Below, one piece after another: positions 37,009 to 45,265 of a DNA stretch of 64,000 bases. Within the stretch, counting starts at the first letter, position 1. Each line of letters begins with the position of its first letter. The stretch lies in assembly GCA_963739625.1 (NCBI GenBank), contig CAVUAU010000005.1:177173-241172 (forward strand), given 5' to 3'. The position numbers were made by a program, and so were the translations under genes. The stretch is from Salinimicrobium sp963739625 (GTDB lineage Bacteria; Bacteroidota; Bacteroidia; Flavobacteriales; Flavobacteriaceae). Under the pieces are notes generated by a model. The model was not told the DNA's origin, ran no database searches, and saw nothing but the letters and a program-made list of their open reading frames with translations.

Positions 37009-38636
37009 TAATTTTCTGTATTTCTAAGTTCAACAGAACTTGTTATTCTTTGGGCGATCTCTTTGGCATAGGTATTATCTCCGTTATAGATTACCACAAT
37101 CTGCTGGAAACCTCCGCCTTCAGCAAAATTGAGGATGGCGTATTCCTTTTGAAGCATTTTATCATCTCCCGCAGGAATGCTCATCGTACCAAAGATCTTA
37201 AGGCCTTCGGCCCCGTTGAGGGTGCTTACATCTTCCTGTTTGGTAATAATATTTTTGGCGCCCTGGTCTTCAAGGTAACTATAAACCTCCTCCACAGCCG
37301 ACTCCAGCTTAAAATCTTTCCCGGCAGGGCGGGTGTTAACCTCAGCATACAACTGTTTTAAGCTTCCATAGCGAAAAGTCTCTTTTCCTGCAGTGATTCC
37401 GGTAGTATCGTTGATGTCGCGAATAAGAACATCGGGCGTGGTGATAGCAACAGGTGGCGTTCCATATTCACTTCTCACCCACTCCCCTTCAAGAATTTCT
37501 TTGCTCTCGTTGCCAAAAAAGGTATCGCTAAAGTAATCCACACCGCGCGTGGAGATAATGTAAGCCACTCCCGCACTCAAAAGCAGGACAACAGCGGCCA
37601 CAGCCACAACTATTTTCTTTGTCCTCTTTTTGCGTTCCAGCTTCTCCCGGTATTGCCTGTCTTTTAGAAGTTCTTCCTCTGTAGGCTGCGGAATTGAAGC
37701 TTTGGTGTCATTAATGACATTTTCAACGCTGCTCCTGTCTTCCCTGGCCGTGAGAATGTCGGGTCGGGAATTGGCAAATTTTGCCAGGTCGGCGCGCTCC
37801 AGGATAACCTTTAGTCGTTCGATAGTCGTGTTTTGCAAATGTAAGCGACCGCGGTCTCTCTCTGCTTCGAGGTAAGCAATAAGTTCATTGGTGGTGCTTT
37901 CCATCGCATGATCGTAAACCTCTCCATCCAGGTATCTCCGCACTGCTTCAGAAAGCTTCGAGTAATATTGTTTTGTCTCCTTTTGCTCCAGCAAATGAGA
38001 ATTATCCAGCTCCTTAAGTTCAAAAAGTGCCTGCTCGTAAGGCGGCAGCTTGTTGGCTTCAGCTTCTTTTCTCTTTTTTCTTCGGAAGAGGAAAAGAATA
38101 ACTACGCCAAGCAAAATGATTGCACCTAAAAGCCACCACACCCATTCGGGCACAGAAAAAGCCGAAGGCACTTCTACCGAAGGTTTTATGGGAAACATTT
38201 TTTGTTTGGTGGTATCTACCACCACATCATTAACTTCTACCGAAAGCGAATCTGTATAAAAAGTTTGATCATTGATGATCACTTTTTGCCGCGGAATGCT
38301 GTAGTGACCCGAGTCAAACTGGGTAAGCGCATATTCCTTTAACAACCTGTACCTGTCCTGAATCCGGCTTGTATCGATCGCATAAGATTCGATCATCTCG
38401 AGCGGACTGAAGGTTTGGCCTTCAGGAAATACAACAAGATCTGAAGGTTTGGTCTCTACAGAGATCTGGTAGGTGATCTGCTCCCCAATCTTTATTTGGG
38501 TAGTGTCTATTCCGGCTTTGATCTCCTGGGCAAAGGCGCTACTTCCGAAGAGAAAAAAGAAAACGGAAACCGCGTAAAGGACAATAAATTTGCCCTTTTT
38601 GGAACCTTTTCTTTTTTCAGAATTCATTTTATTCAA
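37008..38636 (-). CDS. Two-part membrane protein of the bat operon (DUF4381-like plus extra domain)
   Basis: 542 residues. Signal/anchor at 17-37, a periplasmic BatD-like beta domain (IKAGIDTTQIKIGEQITYQISVETKP), a helix near 165 (WVWWLLGAIILLGVVILFLF), a cytoplasmic helical region resembling DUF4381 (PYEQALFELKELDNSHLLEQKETKQYYSKLSEAVRRYLDGE), then a second helix near 350 (IVVAVAAVVLLLSAGVAYII) and a C-terminal domain of about 170 residues that I cannot assign. The protein is longer than usual DUF4381 members. It lies between the DUF58 gene and batA. Confidence 0.75.
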   Translation of the reverse strand: MNKMNSEKRKGSKKGKFIVLYAVSVFFFLFGSSAFAQEIKAGIDTTQIKIGEQITYQISVETKPSDLVVFPEGQTFSPLEMIESYAIDTSRIQDRYRLLKEYALTQFDSGHYSIPRQKVIINDQTFYTDSLSVEVNDVVVDTTKQKMFPIKPSVEVPSAFSVPEWVWWLLGAIILLGVVILFLFRRKKRKEAEANKLPPYEQALFELKELDNSHLLEQKETKQYYSKLSEAVRRYLDGEVYDHAMESTTNELIAYLEAERDRGRLHLQNTTIERLKVILERADLAKFANSRPDILTAREDRSSVENVINDTKASIPQPTEEELLKDRQYREKLERKKRTKKIVVAVAAVVLLLSAGVAYIISTRGVDYFSDTFFGNESKEILEGEWVRSEYGTPPVAITTPDVLIRDINDTTGITAGKETFRYGSLKQLYAEVNTRPAGKDFKLESAVEEVYSYLEDQGAKNIITKQEDVSTLNGAEGLKIFGTMSIPAGDDKMLQKEYAILNFAEGGGFQQIVVIYNGDNTYAKEIAQRITSSVELRNTEN

Positions 38637-38647
38637 TGCGTTTATTA

Positions 38648-39514
38648 TTATGCTCTTGTTTTAAAATAACCGAGCAGTTTTTTCACATAGCTTTCGTCCA
38701 CGCGGCTGCTCAGGCTACCGGCGCCACTTTTCCTGAAGCTTTCCTGGAAATAATCTACCCTGTCGCGGTAGTATTTGGCGTAATTGTTCCTAACAGCGCG
38801 GGAAGAGGTATCTACTAAAATGCTTTTTCCGGTCTCCTCGTCCTGCATTCTCACAATTCCCAGGTTTGGAATTTCTTCTTCGCGCTCATCGTAAACCCTA
38901 ATGCCGGTGACGTCATGCCTGCCACTGGTGATCTTTAGCGTGCGCTGGTAATCTTCAGCAATAAAGTCAGAAAGCACAAAGACTATAGCTTTTTTCTTCA
39001 TCACCCGCGATAGGTAGCTCAAAGCATTAGAGACATCTGTCTTTTCATTTTTTGGCTGAAATTCCAGCAATTCCCTGATGATGCGAAGCACGTGAGATCT
39101 TCCCTTTTTGGGAGGAATATAAAGTTCAATGATATCAGAAAAGAGGATCAACCCAATCTTATCATTGTTTTGGGTAGCTGAAAAAGCTAAAGTAGCAGCG
39201 ATCTCGGTGATAATGTCCTGTTTGAAACTATTGCGCGTACCAAAAAGGCCCGAGGCAGAAACATCTACCACGAGCATCATGGTGAGCTCGCGCTCTTCTT
39301 CAAAGACTTTTACAAAAGGTTCAGAATACCGGGCGGTAACGTTCCAGTCAATGTTTCGTACATCATCGCCAAACTGGTACTGGCGCACCTCACTAAAGGT
39401 CATCCCGCGCCCCTTAAAGGTAGAATGGTATTCCCCGCCAAAAATATGGTCGCTCAACCGGCGGGTCTTGATCTCTATTTTTCGTACTTTTTTAAGTAGC
39501 TCCTTGGTATCCAT
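38648..39514 (-). CDS. DUF58 protein (VWA-like, MoxR partner)
   Basis: 288 residues, cytosolic. N-terminal DUF58 signature GGEYHSTFKGRGMTFSEVRQYQFGDDVRNIDWNVTARYSEPFVKVFEEERE in pieces around residue 30-75, followed by a VWA-like fold with DVSASGLFGT (MIDAS-type DxSxS). DUF58 proteins are regularly encoded after moxR and before batA. 11 nt to the next gene. Confidence 0.9.
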   Translation of the reverse strand: MDTKELLKKVRKIEIKTRRLSDHIFGGEYHSTFKGRGMTFSEVRQYQFGDDVRNIDWNVTARYSEPFVKVFEEERELTMMLVVDVSASGLFGTRNSFKQDIITEIAATLAFSATQNNDKIGLILFSDIIELYIPPKKGRSHVLRIIRELLEFQPKNEKTDVSNALSYLSRVMKKKAIVFVLSDFIAEDYQRTLKITSGRHDVTGIRVYDEREEEIPNLGIVRMQDEETGKSILVDTSSRAVRNNYAKYYRDRVDYFQESFRKSGAGSLSSRVDESYVKKLLGYFKTRA

Positions 39515-39515
39515 T

Positions 39516-39610
39516 TTTCAATTGACAATGATCAATAAACAATTAACAGTCAACAATTATCAATGCGCAAAATCAGGCGGGGTCATTGATAATTGATCAT
39601 TGGTCATTGA
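39516..39610. repeat. AT-rich palindromic repeat between moxR and the DUF58 gene
   Basis: The 95-nt gap is made of ATTGACAATGATCAATAA, CAACAATTATCAATG and TCATTGATAATTGATCATTG phrases, overlapping inverted repeats of TCATTGATAATTG/CAATTATCAATGA type. Similar sequences occur between genes in many Bacteroidetes. It interrupts the otherwise compact operon. Confidence 0.6.
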
Positions 39611-40615
39611 TTAAGGGACTTCAATTTCGTTGACGATCTTATTGATAATATCTTCAGAAGTTACGTTTTCGGCCTCTGCTTCATAGGTGATCCCAATCCT
39701 GTGACGCAGCACATCATGCACTACCGCACGCACATCTTCGGGCACTACGTAGCCACGGCGCTTGATAAACGCGTAACATTTTGCAGCCGTTGCAAGGTTG
39801 ATGCTACCACGCGGGGAAGCACCAAAATTAATAAGAGGTTTCAGGCTCTCCAGGTTGTATTTCTCGGGAAATCTTGTCGCAAAGACAATGTCCAGAATGT
39901 ATTTTTCGATCTTTTCGTCCATGTACACCTCCCGTACCGCTTTTTGTGCCCGCGCAATCTGCTCCAGGCTCACCACAGGGTTCACCTCTTCAAAAGAACC
40001 TTTAAGATTGGCTCTTATGATCATTTGCTCCTCGTTCATTTCGGGATATTTGATCACCGTCTTGAGCATAAAACGGTCAACCTGCGCCTCGGGAAGAGGA
40101 TAAGTTCCTTCCTGTTCAACCGGGTTTTGAGTGGCCATCACCAGGAAAGGCCGGTCAAGGATGAAGGTTTCTTCGCCAATAGTCACCTGTTTTTCCTGCA
40201 TGGCCTCCAGCAAGGCGGATTGCACTTTTGCAGGCGCCCTGTTAATCTCATCGGCAAGGACGAAATTGGCAAAAATGGGTCCTTTTTTTATGCTGAAGTC
40301 ATTCAGCTTCATATTGTAAATGAGGGTACCCACAACATCTGCAGGTAAAAGATCAGGTGTAAACTGGATACGACTGAAGCTGCCGTGAACCGCCTTTGAA
40401 AGCGTATTAATGGCAAGGGTTTTTGCCAGACCCGGCACCCCCTCGAGCAGGATATGACCCTGCCCTAAAAGCCCGATCAACAAGCGTTCTACCATATGTT
40501 TCTGGCCAACAATGACCTTTTTCATTTCGGCACTTAAGATGTCAACAAAAGCACTTTCTCTTTCTATCTTTTCGTTGATGCTCGCAATGTCTATAGAGCT
40601 GCTGTTTTCCTGCAT
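39611..40615 (-). CDS. moxR: MoxR-family AAA+ ATPase
   Basis: 334 residues. Walker A LEGVPGLAKT near residues 58-67, Walker B NFVLADEINRAPAK near 110-122, sensor-1 region ATQNPVEQEGTYPLPEAQVDRF, and the C-terminal AAA_lid_2 (RFPEKYNLESLKPLINFGASPRGSI). First gene of the operon moxR-DUF58-542aa-batA-B-C-D-E. MoxR ATPases act with VWA proteins as chaperone-like systems. A TTG-N20-TATCTTCA sequence about 50 nt upstream is a weak promoter candidate. Confidence 0.94.
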   Translation of the reverse strand: MQENSSSIDIASINEKIERESAFVDILSAEMKKVIVGQKHMVERLLIGLLGQGHILLEGVPGLAKTLAINTLSKAVHGSFSRIQFTPDLLPADVVGTLIYNMKLNDFSIKKGPIFANFVLADEINRAPAKVQSALLEAMQEKQVTIGEETFILDRPFLVMATQNPVEQEGTYPLPEAQVDRFMLKTVIKYPEMNEEQMIIRANLKGSFEEVNPVVSLEQIARAQKAVREVYMDEKIEKYILDIVFATRFPEKYNLESLKPLINFGASPRGSINLATAAKCYAFIKRRGYVVPEDVRAVVHDVLRHRIGITYEAEAENVTSEDIINKIVNEIEVP

Positions 40616-40714
40616 TTATAACTATATTTTAGTGGTGTGAAGATACTCACATAAGGTGAACGCCGCAAATCCAACAAATATTCAACCAAAAAATCTTAAA
40701 TTTCTGTTAAAAAG

Positions 40715-40741
40715 AAAAGCAGCGGGATTTCCGCTGCTTTT
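40715..40741 (-). terminator. Terminator after the DUF4382 gene
   Basis: Arms AAAAGCAGCGG (40715-40725) and CCGCTGCTTTT (40731-40741), 11-bp stem, 5-nt loop. It lies between the DUF4382 stop and the moxR start, both on minus. Confidence 0.75.
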
Positions 40742-40771
40742 ATAGTATCTCAAAAATGACTTTTTTAGCAC

Positions 40772-41593
40772 CTATTCTGTAAGCGCCTCAAGATAAATTG
40801 GGTCAAGATTTACAGTTGAACCTTCTTCTACCTCTACGTTGTTCACCGTCGCTACCTTTAAGCCGGAAGCATCATCGGGTGTTGCAGTGATAAGGTAGGT
40901 TCCCGCAGGAAGTCCATGCAGTTCAAAGTTTCCATCGGCATCTGTATGCGCTGAAACTTCAGCATGCAAACTTGTTGCTGTTACCAAAACATCTTCGGCA
41001 TCGGCAACTACGGTTCCTGTAATGCTGGAAGAATTTTCCTCTACAGAAGTCCTGATCACCGGTTTCAAATTATAACCTCCGTTTCCTGTAGAAACTACAG
41101 ATTTGTCGACATCAAAGTCAAGAATGAAGGTGTATTCGGCATCTGCCTCCAACTCCTGGTCTACATTAAGTTTAAGACCCGACTGTTCTGCACTTGGAGT
41201 GTTAAGCATGATTTGTTGTGTACTCCCGTTTTCTACGAGATAATTGTTCTCCCCCAGCACCAGTCTTATCTGGCTAAGGTAACCTGCAGGAAGATCGGCT
41301 TCGGCAAGTAATTCGGTTACACCGCCGGTAAGGTCAAGAAGGTTAATAGGCTCATCGTCCCTGGTGGCAATGGTTTCCCATCCTGCTTCAGCGTCGGCTT
41401 CGGTAGAAGTATTTATCATTACTTCTTCCACGTCAAGGTATACCCCTTCGTAGTCTCCCGGGGCATCGGTCAATTTTACGGCAACATGAGCGGTTCCTTC
41501 TTCAGCAGAACCTGAGTCATCATCATCTTTACTACAAGATATAAATCCCGCCGTAAGGGCAAAAAGCAATACAAATAACTGATACTTTTTCAT
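40772..41593 (-). CDS. DUF4382 surface lipoprotein with carboxypeptidase-regulatory-like domain
   Basis: 273 residues. Lipoprotein signal ending FISCSKDDDD; K-D-D after the Cys fits the flavobacterial surface-export signal. DUF4382 domain at about residues 38-190 (HVAVKLTDAPGDYEGVYLDVEEVMI; LSQIRLVLGENNYLV) followed by an Ig-like CarboxypepD_reg domain (TVVADAEDVLVTATSLHAEVSAHTDADGNFELHGLPAGTYLITAT). Probably displayed outside the outer membrane; ligand unknown. Confidence 0.82.
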   Translation of the reverse strand: MKKYQLFVLLFALTAGFISCSKDDDDSGSAEEGTAHVAVKLTDAPGDYEGVYLDVEEVMINTSTEADAEAGWETIATRDDEPINLLDLTGGVTELLAEADLPAGYLSQIRLVLGENNYLVENGSTQQIMLNTPSAEQSGLKLNVDQELEADAEYTFILDFDVDKSVVSTGNGGYNLKPVIRTSVEENSSSITGTVVADAEDVLVTATSLHAEVSAHTDADGNFELHGLPAGTYLITATPDDASGLKVATVNNVEVEEGSTVNLDPIYLEALTE

Positions 41594-41740
41594 AAAATGG
41601 TTTTTAAGTTTGGTAAGGATAACGCGGGATAAAAGGTTTTAATTTATCGATGAAGGACATTTAACTTTTTTTAACTTTACCCACAGCCGCTTTAACAGCG
41701 CCACTTCAGTAGAAAAAGAATTGTTCCTTACTTTTAAAAA

Positions 41741-42496
41741 ATGAGGCAAAAAAATTCATATTCCCGAATTATCTGGGACCTGGAAATGTGGGAACACAGG
41801 TTAAAAGGCGCCAAAATTCAGCTTTTTCATCATTGTGTGGAGCATGATATTACTTCCTTTTTTATAGATTCTTCAGGATTTAAAGTCTCGCCTAAAGACG
41901 TTTTGGGAACTGCCTTAAGTGAAAGCGGACTTAGCCGGGATGAAATTCAATTGATAGGCGGAATAAAGGACCACGAAACAGATCCCGACAAGATCATTTC
42001 TAAAACCGAAGATTTACTGCTGAATCTAAAGACCGATTACCTGGACCTGCTCCTGTTAGAAAACGATTCTTTGGAGACGGTTTTACCTGCAGTTGAACAG
42101 CTTAAATCACAGGGAAAAGTGATGGAAACAGGCATTTTTGAAAAGAACCGGGAGGAACAAAAGCTTCCGGAAAAATTGAAAGTGAGTGCTACCCTTTTCC
42201 CATGGAAGTATTCGCCTGCCGCAGTAAAGATGTTGACTTTAGACCGGCAATCTTCCGAAGAGATCACAGAGATACTCTACCCGGATATTGAAGATGCAGG
42301 GGATGAGGTACAGGAAATGTGCTCAAAATATCATCTTTCTCACCGGCAGTTTTTACTGGCATGGCTGCTGCAGCATGAGGCATATTTTCACCTGATTTTA
42401 AATGGAAAGCAACAGGAAGACATAGATGCGGCTGTAAAGGCCTTTCACACCACATTAATAAGAGAAGACCGGGAAAAATTTCCGAAAATATTATAA
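41741..42496 (+). CDS. Aldo/keto-reductase-like protein lacking the catalytic residues
   Basis: 251 residues with an AKR-like TIM-barrel pattern (SSEITEILYP-type strand, HQVLLAWLL-like end: YHLSHRQFLLAWLLQHEAYFHL). The usual motifs are altered: DSSGF instead of D-x-A-x-x-Y, LIGGIK where the catalytic Lys is expected, and YLDLLLLEND where YxDLxxxHxPD carries the His. Tyr, Lys and His thus seem lost, so it may be a pseudoenzyme. It also looks shorter than a normal AKR (about 300 residues). First gene of a four-gene operon; 15 nt to the SDR gene. Confidence 0.65.
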   Translation: MRQKNSYSRIIWDLEMWEHRLKGAKIQLFHHCVEHDITSFFIDSSGFKVSPKDVLGTALSESGLSRDEIQLIGGIKDHETDPDKIISKTEDLLLNLKTDYLDLLLLENDSLETVLPAVEQLKSQGKVMETGIFEKNREEQKLPEKLKVSATLFPWKYSPAAVKMLTLDRQSSEEITEILYPDIEDAGDEVQEMCSKYHLSHRQFLLAWLLQHEAYFHLILNGKQQEDIDAAVKAFHTTLIREDREKFPKIL

Positions 42497-42511
42497 AATC
42501 AAGAATAAGTT

Positions 42512-43264
42512 ATGAGTAGAACAGCATTGATCACAGGCGCCAGCAGCGGAATTGGTAAAGCAACAGCCATAGAACTTGCCCGGGAGGGTTTCAACCTCGT
42601 CATTTGCGGAAGACGACAGGATGCTTTAGACGAACTGCAGCAGGAGCTTCAAAAAAAGGTTAAAGTTCATAGTCTTAGGTTTGACGTGAGAGATAAAGAA
42701 GAAGTAAAAAAGGCGATAGAAGGACTTCCGGAGGAATTTCAAACCATTGATATCCTGGTGAACAACGCGGGAAATGCCCACGGGCTTGATCCAATCCACA
42801 CCGGTAGCCTTGAAGACTGGGATGCCATGATAGATATTAATGTGAAGGGGCTGCTTTACGTGAGCAAGGCGATCATTCCGCAGATGGTGGAAAGAAAAAA
42901 AGGACACATTATTAACATCGGATCTATCGCCGGCAAGGAAGTTTATCCAAATGGGAATGTTTACAGTGCTACCAAACATGCGGTAGATGCCATTAACAAA
43001 GGAATGCGAATTGACCTCAACGGCAAAGGCATAAAAGTTGGCGCTATTCATCCCGGCCTTGTGGAAACCGGCTTTAGTGAGGTGCGCTTCAAAGGGGACA
43101 GTGAGCGTGCAAAAAGTGTCTACCAGGGCTACGATCCTTTGAAACCAGAGGACATTGCAGAGGTTATAAGATTTATGGTCACCAGACCGGCACATGTGAA
43201 TATTGCCGATCTCCTTATACTACCTACAGACCAGGCGAGTTCAACCATTCTCAATAAAGAATAG
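42512..43264 (+). CDS. SDR-family oxidoreductase (YdfG-like)
   Basis: 250 residues, classical short-chain dehydrogenase. TGASSGIGKAT cofactor loop, NNAG at about 87-90, Ser in IINIGSIAGKEVYP, and active-site Tyr151-Lys155 (YSATKHA). The sequence PGLVETGFSEVRFKGD resembles 3-hydroxy acid dehydrogenases of the YdfG group. NADP preference is suggested by the Arg pair in CGRRQDAL. Cytosolic; substrate not certain. Confidence 0.88.
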   Translation: MSRTALITGASSGIGKATAIELAREGFNLVICGRRQDALDELQQELQKKVKVHSLRFDVRDKEEVKKAIEGLPEEFQTIDILVNNAGNAHGLDPIHTGSLEDWDAMIDINVKGLLYVSKAIIPQMVERKKGHIINIGSIAGKEVYPNGNVYSATKHAVDAINKGMRIDLNGKGIKVGAIHPGLVETGFSEVRFKGDSERAKSVYQGYDPLKPEDIAEVIRFMVTRPAHVNIADLLILPTDQASSTILNKE

Positions 43265-43285
43265 CAGCTCCAAAAGGCTTTTCTC

Positions 43286-44422
43286 ATGATCAACAAACGC
43301 CTGCTTATCAAGAACCTGCTTGCGCATAACAGCGAAAACAGCTTTTATGATAAAAAGCGACAGATCAACCTTTCTAATAAAGAGGGAAAAGCCAAATTTT
43401 TAAAACACATTTGTGCACTGGCAAATTCGAACCCAGAGAACAACTCTTACATGGTTATTGGGGTGGAAGATGAAGATAATGCCATTAAAGGAGTAGATTT
43501 CTTTGATGACAGCAAAATTCAAAACCTTGTCAATGCCTACCTGGAGCACCCGCCCCTGGTCTCGTATGAAAATATCCCTTTTCCACATCTTACCGATGAT
43601 TTGGTGGTGGGCCTGGTGAGTATAAGGCCGAATCACGGGCAGGTTTGTTCCCTTAGAAAGAATATTTGGAAATATTCTGCCGGCACGGCGTTTTACCGGG
43701 AAGGCAGCATTAGTATTTCTGAAGAGTTTGGCAACGGCCGAAAGAACAAGAATAAAGAAGTGGTCGCCTCTATTGAGGCACACTCCCAGAACAACATAGA
43801 AATGACCCTGGACGGCGTTTTCGATTTCTTCAAAAATCATGAAGACATTGACCCTGCATATAAGGTATTCAAAGAGTATTTCGTCATTTGTTGGTCCGGT
43901 AAAAAGAAAACAGTTAAACAGGATACTTATTATTCGAGGGTTGATATCGCCTTGATCAATGAACAGGTAAAACTGTTTTATTCTGAACTGGATGAAGTGA
44001 AAATAGACATTTCTGAAGACAGCTTTTCAATTCTTGAATTTGTTCGGTTGGGCCTAAATGAGCAGTATAAATATTATCCACTGGAAGAAGTAGGAATCTT
44101 TTTTAGGGACAATGCCACTTATGAAATGACGAGCAATGTAGTCTTTGAACCGCCACAGTTCGAGAAAAAAACCCTTTATCACATTTACAATATCAATAAT
44201 GCGCTTATTAATAAACTACGGCAGGGCGAAAAGCTAACCGCGCATGAAGAAAATGATCTTTACAACCTGCCCACCACCTATTTGATATGCTACTTCAATG
44301 GTTTTGAAGACAGTGTGGAAAGATTGGAAGCAGCACGGGAGCAACTAAAGAATTACAGCAGCAAAGTATATCAACAATACAAAGACAGTTTACGAATTCT
44401 GCGAAAAGTAAAATATAACTAA
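43286..44422 (+). CDS. AlbA_2 (Schlafen-like, divergent AAA_4) domain protein
   Basis: 378 residues. N-terminal AlbA_2/AAA_4 domain: IKNLLAHNSENSFYDKKRQINLSNKEGKAKFLKHICALANS, then YMVIGVEDEDNAIKGVDFFDDSKIQNLVNAYLEHPP and FYREGSISI in the expected order. The remaining 220 residues (from about 160) have no domain I recognise. Members are often called ATP-binding proteins or regulators; roles are poorly known. It is 2 nt upstream of a phosphatase gene, which argues for linked function. Confidence 0.75.
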   Translation: MINKRLLIKNLLAHNSENSFYDKKRQINLSNKEGKAKFLKHICALANSNPENNSYMVIGVEDEDNAIKGVDFFDDSKIQNLVNAYLEHPPLVSYENIPFPHLTDDLVVGLVSIRPNHGQVCSLRKNIWKYSAGTAFYREGSISISEEFGNGRKNKNKEVVASIEAHSQNNIEMTLDGVFDFFKNHEDIDPAYKVFKEYFVICWSGKKKTVKQDTYYSRVDIALINEQVKLFYSELDEVKIDISEDSFSILEFVRLGLNEQYKYYPLEEVGIFFRDNATYEMTSNVVFEPPQFEKKTLYHIYNINNALINKLRQGEKLTAHEENDLYNLPTTYLICYFNGFEDSVERLEAAREQLKNYSSKVYQQYKDSLRILRKVKYN

Positions 44423-44424
44423 CA

Positions 44425-45153
44425 ATGAACCGAAGCCTGGTTATTGGTGACATACATGGAGGGTTAAAAGCACTGGTGCAGGTGCTGGAGCGAGGAAAAG
44501 TCACCCCGGATGATGAGCTTATCTTTCTGGGAGATTACGTTGATGGGTGGAGTGATTCTGCCAATGTAGTATCGTATCTTATTGAACTGGGCCAACAAAA
44601 TTCCTGTGTCTTTTTGCGCGGCAACCACGATGATCTCGTACACAGGTGGCTCAAAAAGGGGGAAATAAATGACCAATGGTTACAGCATGGAGGCCAGTCA
44701 AGTATTGATGCCTACAGGCAGTTTACTCCCAAAGAGAAACAGGAGCATATCAACTTTTTTGAACAAATGTTCAATTACTTTATTGACAAAAAAAACCGCC
44801 TGTTCGTGCACGCGGGATTTACTAATCAAAAGGGGCCCGAGCAGGAATACACTCCCACTCCCTTCTACTGGGATCGAACCTTATGGGAAATGGCACTTAG
44901 CCTTGACCCCTCATTAAAACCGGGTGATGCGAAGTACCCAAAGCGCCTGGATATCTTTGACGAGATCTACCTTGGTCATACTCCGGTTACGCGAATAGGA
45001 AAGTCTAAACCATACCGGGCTGCCAACGTCATAAACATGGACACCGGTGCCGGTTTTATGGGTAAGGTGAGCATGATGGACGTGGAAACCAAAGAAATCT
45101 TTCAAAGCGATGAGGTCTATCGCCTCTACCCGGATGAAAACGGCAGAAATTAG
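44425..45153 (+). CDS. PPP-family metallophosphoesterase (serine/threonine phosphatase-like)
   Basis: 242 residues. Metal-binding blocks GDIHGG (residues 8-13), GDYVDGWSDS (about 36), LRGNHDDLV (about 70), the His of LFVHAGFT and the late GHTP motif, all in the order found in PPP phosphatases and ApaH/Shp-like enzymes. Substrate could be a phosphoprotein or a dinucleotide tetraphosphate. It follows the AlbA_2 gene by 2 nt. Confidence 0.85.
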   Translation: MNRSLVIGDIHGGLKALVQVLERGKVTPDDELIFLGDYVDGWSDSANVVSYLIELGQQNSCVFLRGNHDDLVHRWLKKGEINDQWLQHGGQSSIDAYRQFTPKEKQEHINFFEQMFNYFIDKKNRLFVHAGFTNQKGPEQEYTPTPFYWDRTLWEMALSLDPSLKPGDAKYPKRLDIFDEIYLGHTPVTRIGKSKPYRAANVINMDTGAGFMGKVSMMDVETKEIFQSDEVYRLYPDENGRN

Positions 45154-45186
45154 GAAAATTTTTAAAGGCTTCCTTTCCATTCTTCT

Positions 45187-45194
45187 TATCTTTG
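45187..45194 (+). promoter_or_regulatory. -7 element for the desaturase gene
   Basis: TATCTTTG, perfect TANNTTTG match, 71 nt before the ATG, so a leader of about 65 nt is expected. Confidence 0.45.
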
Positions 45195-45265
45195 TAGATT
45201 ACAAACTTTAAAAACGGTTTGGTTATTGAAACAATAATTACAAGATACCCCAGAATATATAATAT

